NCBI GenBank assembly: GCA_012515695.1
Contig: JAAYXX010000190.1
Coordinates: 1-21,448, forward strand
Direction of reading: 5' to 3'
DNA length: 21,448 bases
DNA from: Chloroflexota bacterium
GTDB lineage: Bacteria; Chloroflexota; Anaerolineae; UBA1429
The notes under the pieces are model-generated. The model was not told the origin of the DNA. It saw only the letters and a list, made by a program, of their open reading frames with translations, and did no database searches. Of the stretch, positions 8,008-14,988 are shown in pieces (position 1 is the first letter of the stretch; every line of letters starts with the position of its first letter). A program made the position numbers and the translations under genes.

Positions 8008-8076
8008 CACCCTTTCGGCATCGACAAGGGGACCAACAACACGCCCCCACTATATTATACAATAGAAGGTTCAAAA

Positions 8077-10137
8077 ATGACTGAAAAAGTAGCAGGCACC
8101 AAAGAATTGAGCAAAGAGGAGTTATTGGATATCCTGCGGCGCATGTGGGAAATCCGCCTGTTCGAAGACAAGGTCTATGACCTGTTGGGACAGAACATCA
8201 TCAAAGGCGCGTCTCACCTGTATGCCGGTGAAGAGGCAGTAGCCGTTGGGGCCGTGGCGGCCCTGCGCGACGACGACCTGATCACCAGCACCCACCGCGG
8301 CCACGGCCATTGCCACGCGCGCGGTGACAGCCTGGCCGAAGGCGCTGAGGCCAAGCAAGACCACCTGAACAAGATGATGGCCGAGCTGTGTGGCCGGGCG
8401 ACAGGTTACTGCCGTGGGCGCGGTGGCTCCATGCACATCGCCGACGTGGAAAAGGGCAACCTGGGCGCGACCGGTATCGTTGGCGGCAACATCCCCGTAG
8501 CCACGGGCGCTGCGCTCTCGATGAAGCTGCAAAAACAGGATCGCTGCGTCGTCTGCTTCTTTGGCGATGGAGCGTCGAACACGGGCAACTTTCACGAGTC
8601 CCTCAACATGGCCTCGGCCTGGAAGCTGCCAGTCGTCTTTGTCGTCGAGAATAACATGTACGGCATGTCCGTGCCCTTTGCCAACGTGAGCGCCCTGCCC
8701 GACATCTCGGCCCGCGCCTCTGCCTATGACATGCCCGGCGTCACCATTGATGGCATGGACCCCATCGCCGTCTATGAGGCCGTCTCTCAGGCATTGGACC
8801 GCGCCCGCAGCGGCCAAGGCCCCACGCTCATCGAGTGCAAGACCTACCGCTGGTATGGTCACTCTCGCTCCGATCCCCGCAAATACCGCACCAAGGAAGA
8901 AGAGCAAGCCTGGCGCGACCGCGATCCTCTGGTAACGTTTGGCAAGCGCCTGGTGGAAATGGGCATCGCCACAGAAGAACAGCTCGAAGAGATCGAAGAA
9001 GCCGCCTCCGAAGCCATCGAAAAGGCCACCGAGTTCGCCTTGAACTCGCCCATGCCTGCGCCGGAAGAGGTCGAGCAAGACGTGTATGTGCCGTTCCAGG
9101 TTACCCCGCAAGAGATCGAGGCGGAGCGTCGCCTGCGCGAGCGGGTACGCAATGACGCCAACATGCGCAAGCAATCCTATGGCGAGGCCCTGCGCGACGC
9201 CATGCGCGAGGAAATGCTGCGCGACCCCAACGTGTTCATCATGGGTGAGGACGTGGGCCTGTATGGTGGGGCCTATGCCGCTACTCGCGGCCTGTTCGAC
9301 GAGTTTGGACCAGAAAGGGTCATTGATACGCCCATCTCCGAAGCACTGATCGGCGGGGCCGCCGTGGGTGCGGCCATGACCGGCATGCGTCCCGTGGCCG
9401 AGATCATGTACGTCGACTTTACCCCGCTGGCAATGGACCAGATCGCCAACCAGGGAGCCAAGAACCGCTACATGTTCGGCGGCAAGACACAGGTCCCGAT
9501 GGTGATTCGTTCCGAAGGCGGCGCCGGGCGCAGCATCGCCGCGCACCATTCCCAGAGCCTTGAGGCGCTGTGGGTACACTTCCCCGGCATCTATGTCGTT
9601 ATGCCTGCCACCCCATACGACGCCAAGGGTCTGCTCAAGGCCGCCATCCGCAACGATAACCCCGTGATGTTCATCGAGCACAAAATGCTGTACAATAGCC
9701 AGGGGCCGGTCCCTGAGGAGGATTATGTTATCCCCTTGGGCGTGGCCGACATCAAGCGCGAAGGCACGGACGTTACCATCGTCACCTACTCGCGCCAGGT
9801 GCTCAATGCCCTGAAAGCAGCCGACAAGCTGGCCGAGGAAGGGATCAGCGCCGAGGTCATCGACCTGCGCTCCCTCAAACCGCTGGACCTGGAGACCATT
9901 GTGCAGTCGGTGCGCAAGACGGGCCGCCTCGTGGGCGTAACCGAAGCCTACAAGACCCAGAGCTTCCTGAGCGAGCTGTTCGCACTGGTTAACGAAGCCG
10001 CCTTTGACTGGCTCGATGCTCCGATGGTGCGCGTTTGCGCGGCGGATGTGCCCGTCCCGATGGCAGAAACCCTGGAAGACGCGGCCATCCCGAATGTGCA
10101 GGACATCATCGACGGCGTACACAAGGTACTCCGCTAA
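8077..10137 (+). CDS. Fused E1 alpha/beta subunit of a 2-oxoacid (pyruvate- or acetoin-type) dehydrogenase complex
   Basis: 686 residues that join two proteins usually encoded separately. Residues 10-330 are E1 alpha: THRGHGHCHARG (72-83), then the thiamine-diphosphate motif from GDGASNTGNFHES (163-175) to VVENN (189-193). After a charged helical linker (about 320-365), residues 366-686 are E1 beta, with GEDVGLYGG, PISEALIGGAAVGAAMTG and HHSQSLEA. YCRGRGGSMH and the E1 alpha as a whole most resemble pyruvate/acetoin dehydrogenases. A short extra stretch (about 86-98) sits in the loop before LNKMMAEL. It catalyses decarboxylation of the 2-oxoacid and reductive acetylation of the E2 lipoyl arm. 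The E2 gene follows 32 nt later; no E3 gene is in the window. Confidence 0.92.
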   Translation: MTEKVAGTKELSKEELLDILRRMWEIRLFEDKVYDLLGQNIIKGASHLYAGEEAVAVGAVAALRDDDLITSTHRGHGHCHARGDSLAEGAEAKQDHLNKMMAELCGRATGYCRGRGGSMHIADVEKGNLGATGIVGGNIPVATGAALSMKLQKQDRCVVCFFGDGASNTGNFHESLNMASAWKLPVVFVVENNMYGMSVPFANVSALPDISARASAYDMPGVTIDGMDPIAVYEAVSQALDRARSGQGPTLIECKTYRWYGHSRSDPRKYRTKEEEQAWRDRDPLVTFGKRLVEMGIATEEQLEEIEEAASEAIEKATEFALNSPMPAPEEVEQDVYVPFQVTPQEIEAERRLRERVRNDANMRKQSYGEALRDAMREEMLRDPNVFIMGEDVGLYGGAYAATRGLFDEFGPERVIDTPISEALIGGAAVGAAMTGMRPVAEIMYVDFTPLAMDQIANQGAKNRYMFGGKTQVPMVIRSEGGAGRSIAAHHSQSLEALWVHFPGIYVVMPATPYDAKGLLKAAIRNDNPVMFIEHKMLYNSQGPVPEEDYVIPLGVADIKREGTDVTIVTYSRQVLNALKAADKLAEEGISAEVIDLRSLKPLDLETIVQSVRKTGRLVGVTEAYKTQSFLSELFALVNEAAFDWLDAPMVRVCAADVPVPMAETLEDAAIPNVQDIIDGVHKVLR

Positions 10138-10169
10138 CCCAACCAGAGTAAGAAAGGCGTAAACAGAAC

Positions 10170-11540
10170 ATGGCAACCAAAATTGTTCTGCCCAAATTGG
10201 GCCAGACGATGGAAGAAGGCACTATTGTCGAATGGCTGAAAAAAGAAGGTGACGAGGTCGGACGCGGCGATGTGCTCTTTCAGGTCGAATCGGACAAGGC
10301 TGTGTTGGAAGTCGAGTCCAAGGCCAAGGGCGTCCTGCTCAAAATCCTGGTGGACAAGGGCATCCGAGTTCCTGTGCTCACGCCAGTAGCCATCATCGGC
10401 AAGGCAGGCGAGGACATCTCTGGCCTGCTGGCCGAAGCCTCGGGCGCCGCGCCTGCGGCCCCAGCCGAAGCTGCCGCCCCAGCCGAGGCTGGGGAGCCTG
10501 AAGCGGCCCCCGCACCGGCGGCAGCAGCCCCCGCACCGGCAGAAGCCCCCGCCCAGCCGATAGAGCGCGAGCGCATTTTTGCCTCGCCACGGGCGCGTAA
10601 ACTGGCCGCCGAAAAGGGCGTTGACCTGGCTTATGTCGCCGGTTCTGGCCCGGATGGGCGCATCATCGAGCAGGACGTGCTGAGCTACCTGGAGCGCCAG
10701 CCCGCGGCCACCCCGTTGGCCCGGCGCATGGCCGAGCAGCAGGGCATCCCGCTAGAGTCTGTCGCCGCAGCGGGCGCGCGTGTCACATCCGCCGATGTGC
10801 GGGCCGCGGCCACTGCCCCGGCCCCAGCCGCCGCTCCCGCTCAACCCGCAGCCGGGGAGATCGTCCCGATGGCGGGCGTGCGGGCTATTATCGCCGAGCG
10901 CATGTACGCTTCTCACCAGACCACCGCTCCCGTCACGCTAGAGAGCGTGGTGGACGCTACCGAGCTGGTCAATATCCGCACCAAGCTCAAGGACGCGCTG
11001 GCGAAGGAACTCGGCTTTAACGTCGGCTATAACGACCTGCTGGCCGTCATCGTGGCCCGCTGCCTGCAAGAGTTCCCCTACATGAACGCGCGCCTGGAAG
11101 AAAAGGGCATCCGCCAATTGGCCGAAGTGAACCTGGGCATGGCCGTAGATAGCGAGCGCGGCCTGGTGGTTCCCGTGATCCGCAACGCCAACACGCTGGG
11201 CGTCAAGGAATTGGCCAAGACGTTCCGCGCACTCGTAGACCGCGCGCGCCAGGGCAAGTTCCTGCCCGACGACCTGACCGGCGGCACGTTCACCATCACC
11301 AACCTGGGCATGTACGGGGTGGACGCCTTTACGCCCGTCATCAACCTGCCCGAATGCGCTATCCTCGGTGTCGGCCGGATTCGCCCGGAACCGGCTGTCG
11401 TGAATGGGCAAATCGTCGTGCGCCAGCATATGTGGCTGAGCCTGACCTTTGACCATCGGCTCGTTGACGGCGCGCCCGCGGCCCGGTTCTTGCAACAGAT
11501 CATGCGCTACATCGAGGAGCCGTATCTGCTGCTGGCCTAG
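10170..11540 (+). CDS. Dihydrolipoamide acyltransferase (E2) with two peripheral subunit-binding domains
   Basis: 456 residues. Residues 1-77 form one lipoyl domain with Lys43 in ESDKA as the lipoylation site. An Ala/Pro-rich flexible linker (about 92-130) follows. A peripheral subunit-binding domain (136-173, FASPRARKLAAEKG...DGRIIEQDVLSYL) comes next, then a second, shorter one (181-212, TPLARRMAEQQGI...VTSADVRAA). After another Ala/Pro linker, the catalytic domain spans 230-456, with the active-site His429 and Asp433 in FDHRLVDG. It transfers the acyl group from lipoyl to CoA and forms the complex core. It sits directly behind the fused E1. Two binding domains in a one-lipoyl E2 could seat both E1 and E3; the second copy is the less certain one. 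The ribosome binding site is weak (AAAGG, long spacing). Confidence 0.93.
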   Translation: MATKIVLPKLGQTMEEGTIVEWLKKEGDEVGRGDVLFQVESDKAVLEVESKAKGVLLKILVDKGIRVPVLTPVAIIGKAGEDISGLLAEASGAAPAAPAEAAAPAEAGEPEAAPAPAAAAPAPAEAPAQPIERERIFASPRARKLAAEKGVDLAYVAGSGPDGRIIEQDVLSYLERQPAATPLARRMAEQQGIPLESVAAAGARVTSADVRAAATAPAPAAAPAQPAAGEIVPMAGVRAIIAERMYASHQTTAPVTLESVVDATELVNIRTKLKDALAKELGFNVGYNDLLAVIVARCLQEFPYMNARLEEKGIRQLAEVNLGMAVDSERGLVVPVIRNANTLGVKELAKTFRALVDRARQGKFLPDDLTGGTFTITNLGMYGVDAFTPVINLPECAILGVGRIRPEPAVVNGQIVVRQHMWLSLTFDHRLVDGAPAARFLQQIMRYIEEPYLLLA

Positions 11541-11571
11541 CAATCCCTATTTGCCTGCATAGGAGGTAGAC

Positions 11572-12657
11572 ATGGTACAGCTATTTGGCCGCTCTTGGAC
11601 AGAGCAAGAGATCAAAAAGTACGTGGGCAGCCTGTCGCAGATCGGCGGCGTGCGCCTGAGCGTGCTGGACGATGGCAACAGTCGCGGGGTTCGCGTGGCG
11701 GATTTCGAGACCGGCTCGGGCCTGTCGTTCACGGTGCTGTTGGATCGTGGCATGGACATCGGCGCCGCCAAGTTCAAGGGCGCTTCCTTGTCGTGGGAGT
11801 CCACCGTAGGCCCGGCACATCCTCATCGCTGGGAAAAGGGCGGCCTGGGCTGGCTGCGTACCTTCCACGGCGGGTTGGTGGCAGGCTGCGGTATGACCTC
11901 CGCCGGAGCGCCCTGTGTGGACCAGGGCGAAGAGCTGGGGCTGCATGGTCGCCTCAACCACCTGTCCGCCAGCAACGTCTGGGCAGATGGCGGATGGCGC
12001 AATGATGAGTATGAGATGTGGGTGCGCGGGCGCATGCGCGAGACGGTGATCTTTGGGGAAAACATCACCCTGGCCCGCCGCGTCTCGGCCAATATGGGCG
12101 AGTCGCGCCTGTTCATCCGCGACGTTGTTGCCAACGAAGGGATGACAACGACGCCTCACATGATGCTCTATCACATCAACTTTGGCTTCCCGCTGTTGGC
12201 CGAAGGGGCCGAACTGATTGGCCCATCCAAGACGGTCACGCCGCGAGATGAGGTGGCCGCCCCCGGTCTGGACCACCACAATGTCTACGAAGCGCCCATC
12301 GTAGGCTATGCGGAGCAGTGCTTCTATCACGACATGGCGGCAGATGCCGACGGGTTCGTGACGGTGCTGCTGGCAAACCGAGCCTACAACAACGGCGAGG
12401 GGCTGGGCGTGTATATCAAGTACCGCCAGGCCGAACTACCGCGCTTTACCCAGTGGAAGAACGTCATGGCCGGGCACTATACCACCGGCTTTGAACCGGC
12501 GAACTGCTGGGTCGAGGGCCGCGACAAGGACCGCGAGCGCGGCATCCTGCAATTCCTGGAGCCGGGCGAAGAGCGGGAGTATATGATCGAGATCGGCGTG
12601 CTGGCTAACAACGCCGAGATCGACGCTGCCGCAGCCAGGGTCAAGGCGCTGCTCTAG
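11572..12657 (+). CDS. DUF4432 / aldose 1-epimerase-like protein
   Basis: 361 residues, preceded by a perfect AGGAGGT. It matches the DUF4432 family, related to galactose mutarotases, through RGMDIG (58-63), a histidine-containing GLHGRLNHLSA stretch, the HMMLYHINFGFPLL strand, and the C-terminal ILQFLEPGEEREYMIEIGVL. Members are thought to be carbohydrate-binding beta-sandwich epimerases, often found next to sugar-catabolism genes, with poorly defined substrates. Here it is the last gene of the cluster, 31 nt after E2 and followed by a strong terminator. It may therefore interconvert anomers of the sugar used by the pathway. That role is inferred from fold and position only. Confidence 0.82.
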   Translation: MVQLFGRSWTEQEIKKYVGSLSQIGGVRLSVLDDGNSRGVRVADFETGSGLSFTVLLDRGMDIGAAKFKGASLSWESTVGPAHPHRWEKGGLGWLRTFHGGLVAGCGMTSAGAPCVDQGEELGLHGRLNHLSASNVWADGGWRNDEYEMWVRGRMRETVIFGENITLARRVSANMGESRLFIRDVVANEGMTTTPHMMLYHINFGFPLLAEGAELIGPSKTVTPRDEVAAPGLDHHNVYEAPIVGYAEQCFYHDMAADADGFVTVLLANRAYNNGEGLGVYIKYRQAELPRFTQWKNVMAGHYTTGFEPANCWVEGRDKDRERGILQFLEPGEEREYMIEIGVLANNAEIDAAAARVKALL

Positions 12658-12679
12658 TCAACCTGCACACACAAACAAC

Positions 12680-12722
12680 AAACCGCCCGCGTGATGCATA
12701 CCGTACATCACGCGGGCGGTTT
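12680..12722. terminator. Bidirectional intrinsic terminator
   Basis: A perfect 17-bp stem (12680-12696 with 12706-12722) encloses a 9-nt loop. T-rich sequence follows on the plus side (TTTATTTG), and T-rich sequence follows on the minus side as well. It separates the plus-strand catabolic cluster from the converging methyltransferase gene and can stop both. Confidence 0.9.
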
Positions 12723-12750
12723 ATTTGCGTCCAATCCTCTCGCCTGCCAC

Positions 12751-13605
12751 TCAGCCTTGCTCGGCCCCGGCGCGCTTTTGCGCGGCAATCGCCAGCAGCC
12801 CCTCCTGCATCTGCCCGCCCAGCGACGGGTACAGGCGCACGCCCACAAAGCCATGTGCTCGTAGCAGCGCGCTATATTCGTCGCTAGTATACGCCTGCAT
12901 GTGAGCAGCGTGCCGCGTAACCTGCCCCGTGGCCGCATCCACAATATAATAGCGCGTGGTAGCCACCCGCTGCGCCTCATCCCAAAAGTTTTCTTCCAGG
13001 TACAGGTGCGGGCGCTCGGAGAAGAGGCCCTGTTCGTGGCTGCTCCAACGGCAGGGCCGCAAGCCCTCTTCGCGCACCGCGGCAAACGTGTGCGGTTCCA
13101 GCAAGAGCCAGCCGTCAGGGGCCAGCGCCGCGTGCGCCTTGTTCAGAAGGGCGTCGACGTCGGCGGGCGAAAACACGTTAAACTCGCCAAACAGCATCAT
13201 CACCAGGCCAAAGCCAGTCCCCACTTCCGCCCGGCGCACATCCTCTTCGATGTAGGTGCAGGCCAATCGCTCTCGCGTGGCGGTTTCCCGCGCATAGCGG
13301 ACCGACGCGGGGCCATAGTCTACCCCCACGCAACAGTGGCCCAGGCGGGCCAGTCGGCTGGTGTAGAGGCCAGGGCCGCAGCCCAGATCGAGCACGCGCG
13401 TCGGGTTGCCCCCCAATAGCTCGCGGTATATCCAGTCCACATGCTGGTCAATGATAAAAGAGCGGCGGCTGGCGGCGTCATGCTCCTGCGAAAGATGCTC
13501 GCGCAGCATACGCTCGCTAAAGGCGGGGTCACTCCAGGGAATCTTTTCCCCCTCGCTCCAGGGCGCGGGCACAGGCGTGCGGTGGATCAGGTCGAGCAGG
13601 TTCAC
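12751..13605 (-). CDS. Class I SAM-dependent methyltransferase
   Basis: 284 residues from a GTG start at 13605, chosen because AAGGGAGGT lies immediately upstream. The open frame extends further, to 14250, but that extension reads through a tRNA gene and is not coding. The Rossmann-type SAM site shows as VLDLGCGPG (71-79, motif I), with Asp97 at the end of the second strand (CVGVDYG), and FGEFNVFSP in the motif IV region. The substrate cannot be read from the sequence. It lies alone between a terminator and a tRNA terminator, and no promoter with the spacing seen elsewhere in the window was found, so it may depend on read-through from the tRNA-Arg(CCG) unit. Confidence 0.85.
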   Translation of the reverse strand: MNLLDLIHRTPVPAPWSEGEKIPWSDPAFSERMLREHLSQEHDAASRRSFIIDQHVDWIYRELLGGNPTRVLDLGCGPGLYTSRLARLGHCCVGVDYGPASVRYARETATRERLACTYIEEDVRRAEVGTGFGLVMMLFGEFNVFSPADVDALLNKAHAALAPDGWLLLEPHTFAAVREEGLRPCRWSSHEQGLFSERPHLYLEENFWDEAQRVATTRYYIVDAATGQVTRHAAHMQAYTSDEYSALLRAHGFVGVRLYPSLGGQMQEGLLAIAAQKRAGAEQG

Positions 13606-13656
13606 AGCGTACCTCCCTTGTGGCGAGTTGGCGCAGGAAAACTGCGGGCGGAGAAC

Positions 13657-13689
13657 AAAAAAAGCGCCCGATGGGCAGACCACGGGCGC
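13657..13689 (-). terminator. Intrinsic terminator of tRNA-Arg(CCG)
   Basis: Read on the minus strand, GCGCCCG and CGGGCGC (13683-13689 and 13664-13670) form a 7-bp GC stem followed by seven T residues (13663-13657). It lies 17 nt past the tRNA 3' end and upstream of the methyltransferase start. Confidence 0.85.
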
Positions 13690-13706
13690 ATGTCGAGCAA
13701 AAAGTG

Positions 13707-13778
13707 TACCCCCTAGGCGACTTGAACGCCTGCACCCGGCTCCGGAGGCCGGTGCTCTATCCACTGAGCTAAGGGGGC
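13707..13778 (-). tRNA. tRNA-Arg (anticodon CCG)
   Basis: A complete cloverleaf: acceptor GCCCCCT/AGGGGGT with a G-U closing pair, D stem GCTC/GAGC, anticodon stem CCGGC/GCCGG with loop CTCCGGA (anticodon CCG, reading CGG), a T arm with loop TTCAAGT, and discriminator A. CCA is not encoded (ACA follows). 72 nt long. It has its own promoter and terminator. Confidence 0.95.
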
Positions 13779-13789
13779 CTATGTCCAGT

Positions 13790-13818
13790 AGTATACCACG
13801 ACCCACCCCGCCTGACAA
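13790..13818 (-). promoter_or_regulatory. Sigma70-type promoter of tRNA-Arg(CCG)
   Basis: On the minus strand, TTGTCA (13818-13813) and TATACT (13795-13790) are 17 nt apart. Transcription would begin a few bases upstream of the tRNA 5' end at 13778. Confidence 0.8.
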
Positions 13819-13842
13819 ATCAGGCAGAGGCCCACGCTGCTG

Positions 13843-13868
13843 CGCGGGTCGCGACACGCGGGTCGCGA
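13843..13868. repeat. Tandem 12-bp direct repeat
   Basis: CGCGGGTCGCGA occurs at 13843-13854 and again at 13857-13868, two bases apart. Each copy is itself partly palindromic (TCGCGA). It lies just past the stop of the small membrane protein gene, where it may form a GC-rich hairpin in the transcript. Function unknown. Confidence 0.5.
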
Positions 13869-13883
13869 TGCTTCGCGGGGCCG

Positions 13884-14288
13884 CTATTCGCGATTGCGCG
13901 GGGGGCCATACCTGCGCTTGGGGACAGCCAGCGAACCGCCGTTCATTGCCCCGGCCACAGCTACGGCAACCATCAGCAACAACATGGGATTCAAGGTCAG
14001 CACGCCTACGAGCAGCAAAGGCACCGCCGCGCCCATACTGGACAGAAAAGCATGTCGAAGCTGCAAATCGCCCGCCGTCTTGCCGGTGATAAAGCCGGTG
14101 AGCAGACAAAGGAGGAAAACACCCAGCACCATCAGGACCATGCCCCACTGCTGGTAAAACTCGGGCGATGTCTCGGACAGGTACGTGCCAAAAGTAGCCA
14201 GGGCCGTTACCGAGACGAAACTCAACCCCAACCCGGCTAACAGCACCCACCAGTTGACATCGCGAAAGCTAAACAGGTGCTTCAACAT
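13884..14288 (-). CDS. Small integral membrane protein, four predicted helices
   Basis: 134 residues, with a strong AGGAGGGG before the ATG. Four hydrophobic segments are visible, at about 14-36, 49-69, 78-98 and 99-120. The C-terminal tail is short and basic (PKRRYGPPRNRE), suggesting a cytoplasmic tail. No catalytic or family motif was recognised, so function is unknown. It has a well-formed promoter at 14462-14490, and about 165 nt of untranslated leader carries a REP-like double hairpin. The tRNA-Arg(CCG) gene lies downstream but has its own promoter. Confidence 0.75.
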   Translation of the reverse strand: MLKHLFSFRDVNWWVLLAGLGLSFVSVTALATFGTYLSETSPEFYQQWGMVLMVLGVFLLCLLTGFITGKTAGDLQLRHAFLSSMGAAVPLLLVGVLTLNPMLLLMVAVAVAGAMNGGSLAVPKRRYGPPRNRE

Positions 14289-14330
14289 ATCGGCTCCCCT
14301 CCTGTGGTTCTCTCAAGGCGGACAATTGGG

Positions 14331-14382
14331 TAGGTGCGCCATTCTGGCGCGGGATTACGCGCCTGCAAGGCGCGGCTACCTA
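14331..14382. repeat. REP-like double hairpin
   Basis: Two adjacent hairpins share the GCGCC/GGCGC stem: 14336-14340 with 14346-14350, and GCGCCT/AGGCGC at 14359-14364 with 14368-14373. They are enclosed by the inverted ends TAGGT (14331-14335) and ACCTA (14378-14382). A degenerate partial copy (GCGCACCATTCCGGCGC) follows near 14421-14437. The structure is typical of REP/BIME-type intergenic elements. Confidence 0.6.
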
Positions 14383-14461
14383 TCCGCCTCTGCCCCTGTG
14401 TTCTACGGTGTGTCCAGCAGGCGCACCATTCCGGCGCGAGCTTGTGTGCGACTGCCGCATC

Positions 14462-14490
14462 AGTATATCATAGAGCCGACGCGCTGGCAA
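14462..14490 (-). promoter_or_regulatory. Sigma70-type promoter of the small membrane protein
   Basis: On the minus strand, TTGCCA (14490-14485) and TATACT (14467-14462) are 17 nt apart. It lies immediately downstream of the tRNA-Arg(ACG) terminator and gives a leader of about 165 nt before the ATG at 14288. Confidence 0.7.
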
Positions 14491-14491
14491 T

Positions 14492-14521
14492 AAAAAAGCA
14501 TCACCTGTCAGGTGATGCTTT
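14492..14521 (-). terminator. Intrinsic terminator of tRNA-Arg(ACG)
   Basis: AAAGCATCACCTG (14495-14507) and CAGGTGATGCTTT (14509-14521) form a near-perfect palindrome. On the minus strand it ends in a run of six T. It begins 3 nt after the tRNA discriminator base. Confidence 0.9.
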
Positions 14522-14524
14522 CAG

Positions 14525-14598
14525 TGCGCCCGGGGCGGCTCGAACGCCCAACAGACGGTTTCGTAGACCGGCCCTCTATCCAATTGAGGTACGGGCGC
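14525..14598 (-). tRNA. tRNA-Arg (anticodon ACG)
   Basis: Cloverleaf with acceptor GCGCCCG/CGGGCGC, D stem CCTC/GAGG, anticodon loop CTACGAA (ACG, whose A34 is normally deaminated to inosine), T arm GGGCG-TTCGAGC-CGCCC and discriminator A. 74 nt, CCA not encoded. The outermost anticodon-stem pair is a C-U mismatch (positions 27 and 43), a minor oddity. Confidence 0.95.
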
Positions 14599-14631
14599 GT
14601 ATGTTAGGTTTACTGCACTTGAACAACAACT

Positions 14632-14660
14632 ATTGTACCACATCGTTCGACGGCTGGCAA
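14632..14660 (-). promoter_or_regulatory. Sigma70-type promoter of tRNA-Arg(ACG)
   Basis: On the minus strand, TTGCCA (14660-14655) and TACAAT (14637-14632) are 17 nt apart, about 34 nt before the tRNA 5' end. It lies between the serine tRNA pair and this tRNA, so the arginine tRNA can be transcribed independently. Confidence 0.7.
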
Positions 14661-14703
14661 ATTCACCACTGTTGGATCCGCGAACCGTCAACTCAAAACC
14701 TAG

Positions 14704-14793
14704 CGGGGAGGCAGGGATTCGAACCCTGGGTAGAGGTTATGCCCCTACAACCACTTAGCAGGCGGCCCCGATCGACCACTCCGGCACCTCCCC
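14704..14793 (-). tRNA. tRNA-Ser (anticodon GCT)
   Basis: Class II tRNA of 90 nt with a long variable arm. It has acceptor GGGGAGG/CCTCCCC, an anticodon stem GCCGC/GTGGT with loop CTGCTAA (anticodon GCT, reading AGC/AGT), T arm CAGGG-TTCGAAT-CCCTG and discriminator G. CCA is not encoded. It lies 24 nt downstream of tRNA-Ser(TGA) and is probably co-transcribed with it. No clear terminator follows. Confidence 0.95.
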
Positions 14794-14817
14794 TGATAAC
14801 CCCATACACTGTTAAGG

Positions 14818-14900
14818 CGGAGGGAGAGGGATTCGAACCCCCGGATCTTGCGATCAACGGTTTTCAAGACCGCCGCCATCAACCACTCGGCCATCCCTCC
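14818..14900 (-). tRNA. tRNA-Ser (anticodon TGA)
   Basis: Class II tRNA of 83 nt with a variable arm. It has acceptor GGAGGGA/TCCCTCC, anticodon stem GCGGT/ACCGT with loop CTTGAAA (anticodon TGA, reading TCA and wobble partners), T loop TTCGAAT and discriminator G. CCA is not encoded. It is the first gene of the serine tRNA pair. Confidence 0.95.
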
Positions 14901-14934
14901 ATCCAGTATGGATGGTCCCTCTCAAACGGAACGT

Positions 14935-14963
14935 AGTATACATGAGAGAACTGAATCTGTCAA
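14935..14963 (-). promoter_or_regulatory. Near-consensus sigma70 promoter of the serine tRNA pair
   Basis: On the minus strand, TTGACA (14963-14958) is a perfect -35 and TATACT (14940-14935) a 5/6 -10, with 17 nt between. It is the strongest promoter in the window by sequence, as expected for stable RNA genes. Confidence 0.88.
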
Positions 14964-14988
14964 AGCCCGCCATTTGTCGTGGGTAAAC

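Noticed and set aside
8051..8063. AT-rich TATATTATACAAT before the fused E1 gene as an internal promoter
   Set aside because: It contains -10-like hexamers, but no TTG-type -35 lies 16-18 nt upstream, unlike the other promoters here. It may be a weak or activator-dependent promoter, but it cannot be supported.
8122..10176. 684-residue open frame antisense to the fused E1 gene
   Set aside because: It is a GC-codon shadow; the plus-strand frame has full E1 domain motifs, and the antisense product has none and is rich in His/Gly/Val typical of such artefacts.
13606..14250. N-terminal extension of the methyltransferase frame
   Set aside because: It would read through tRNA-Arg(CCG), its promoter and terminator, and part of the membrane protein gene. 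The GTG at 13605 has an excellent ribosome binding site.
14334..14936. 200-residue plus-strand open frame over the tRNA cluster
   Set aside because: It is antisense to three tRNA genes and contains the familiar translated-antisense-tRNA sequence (AARTPNRRFRRP-like). It is not a protein gene.
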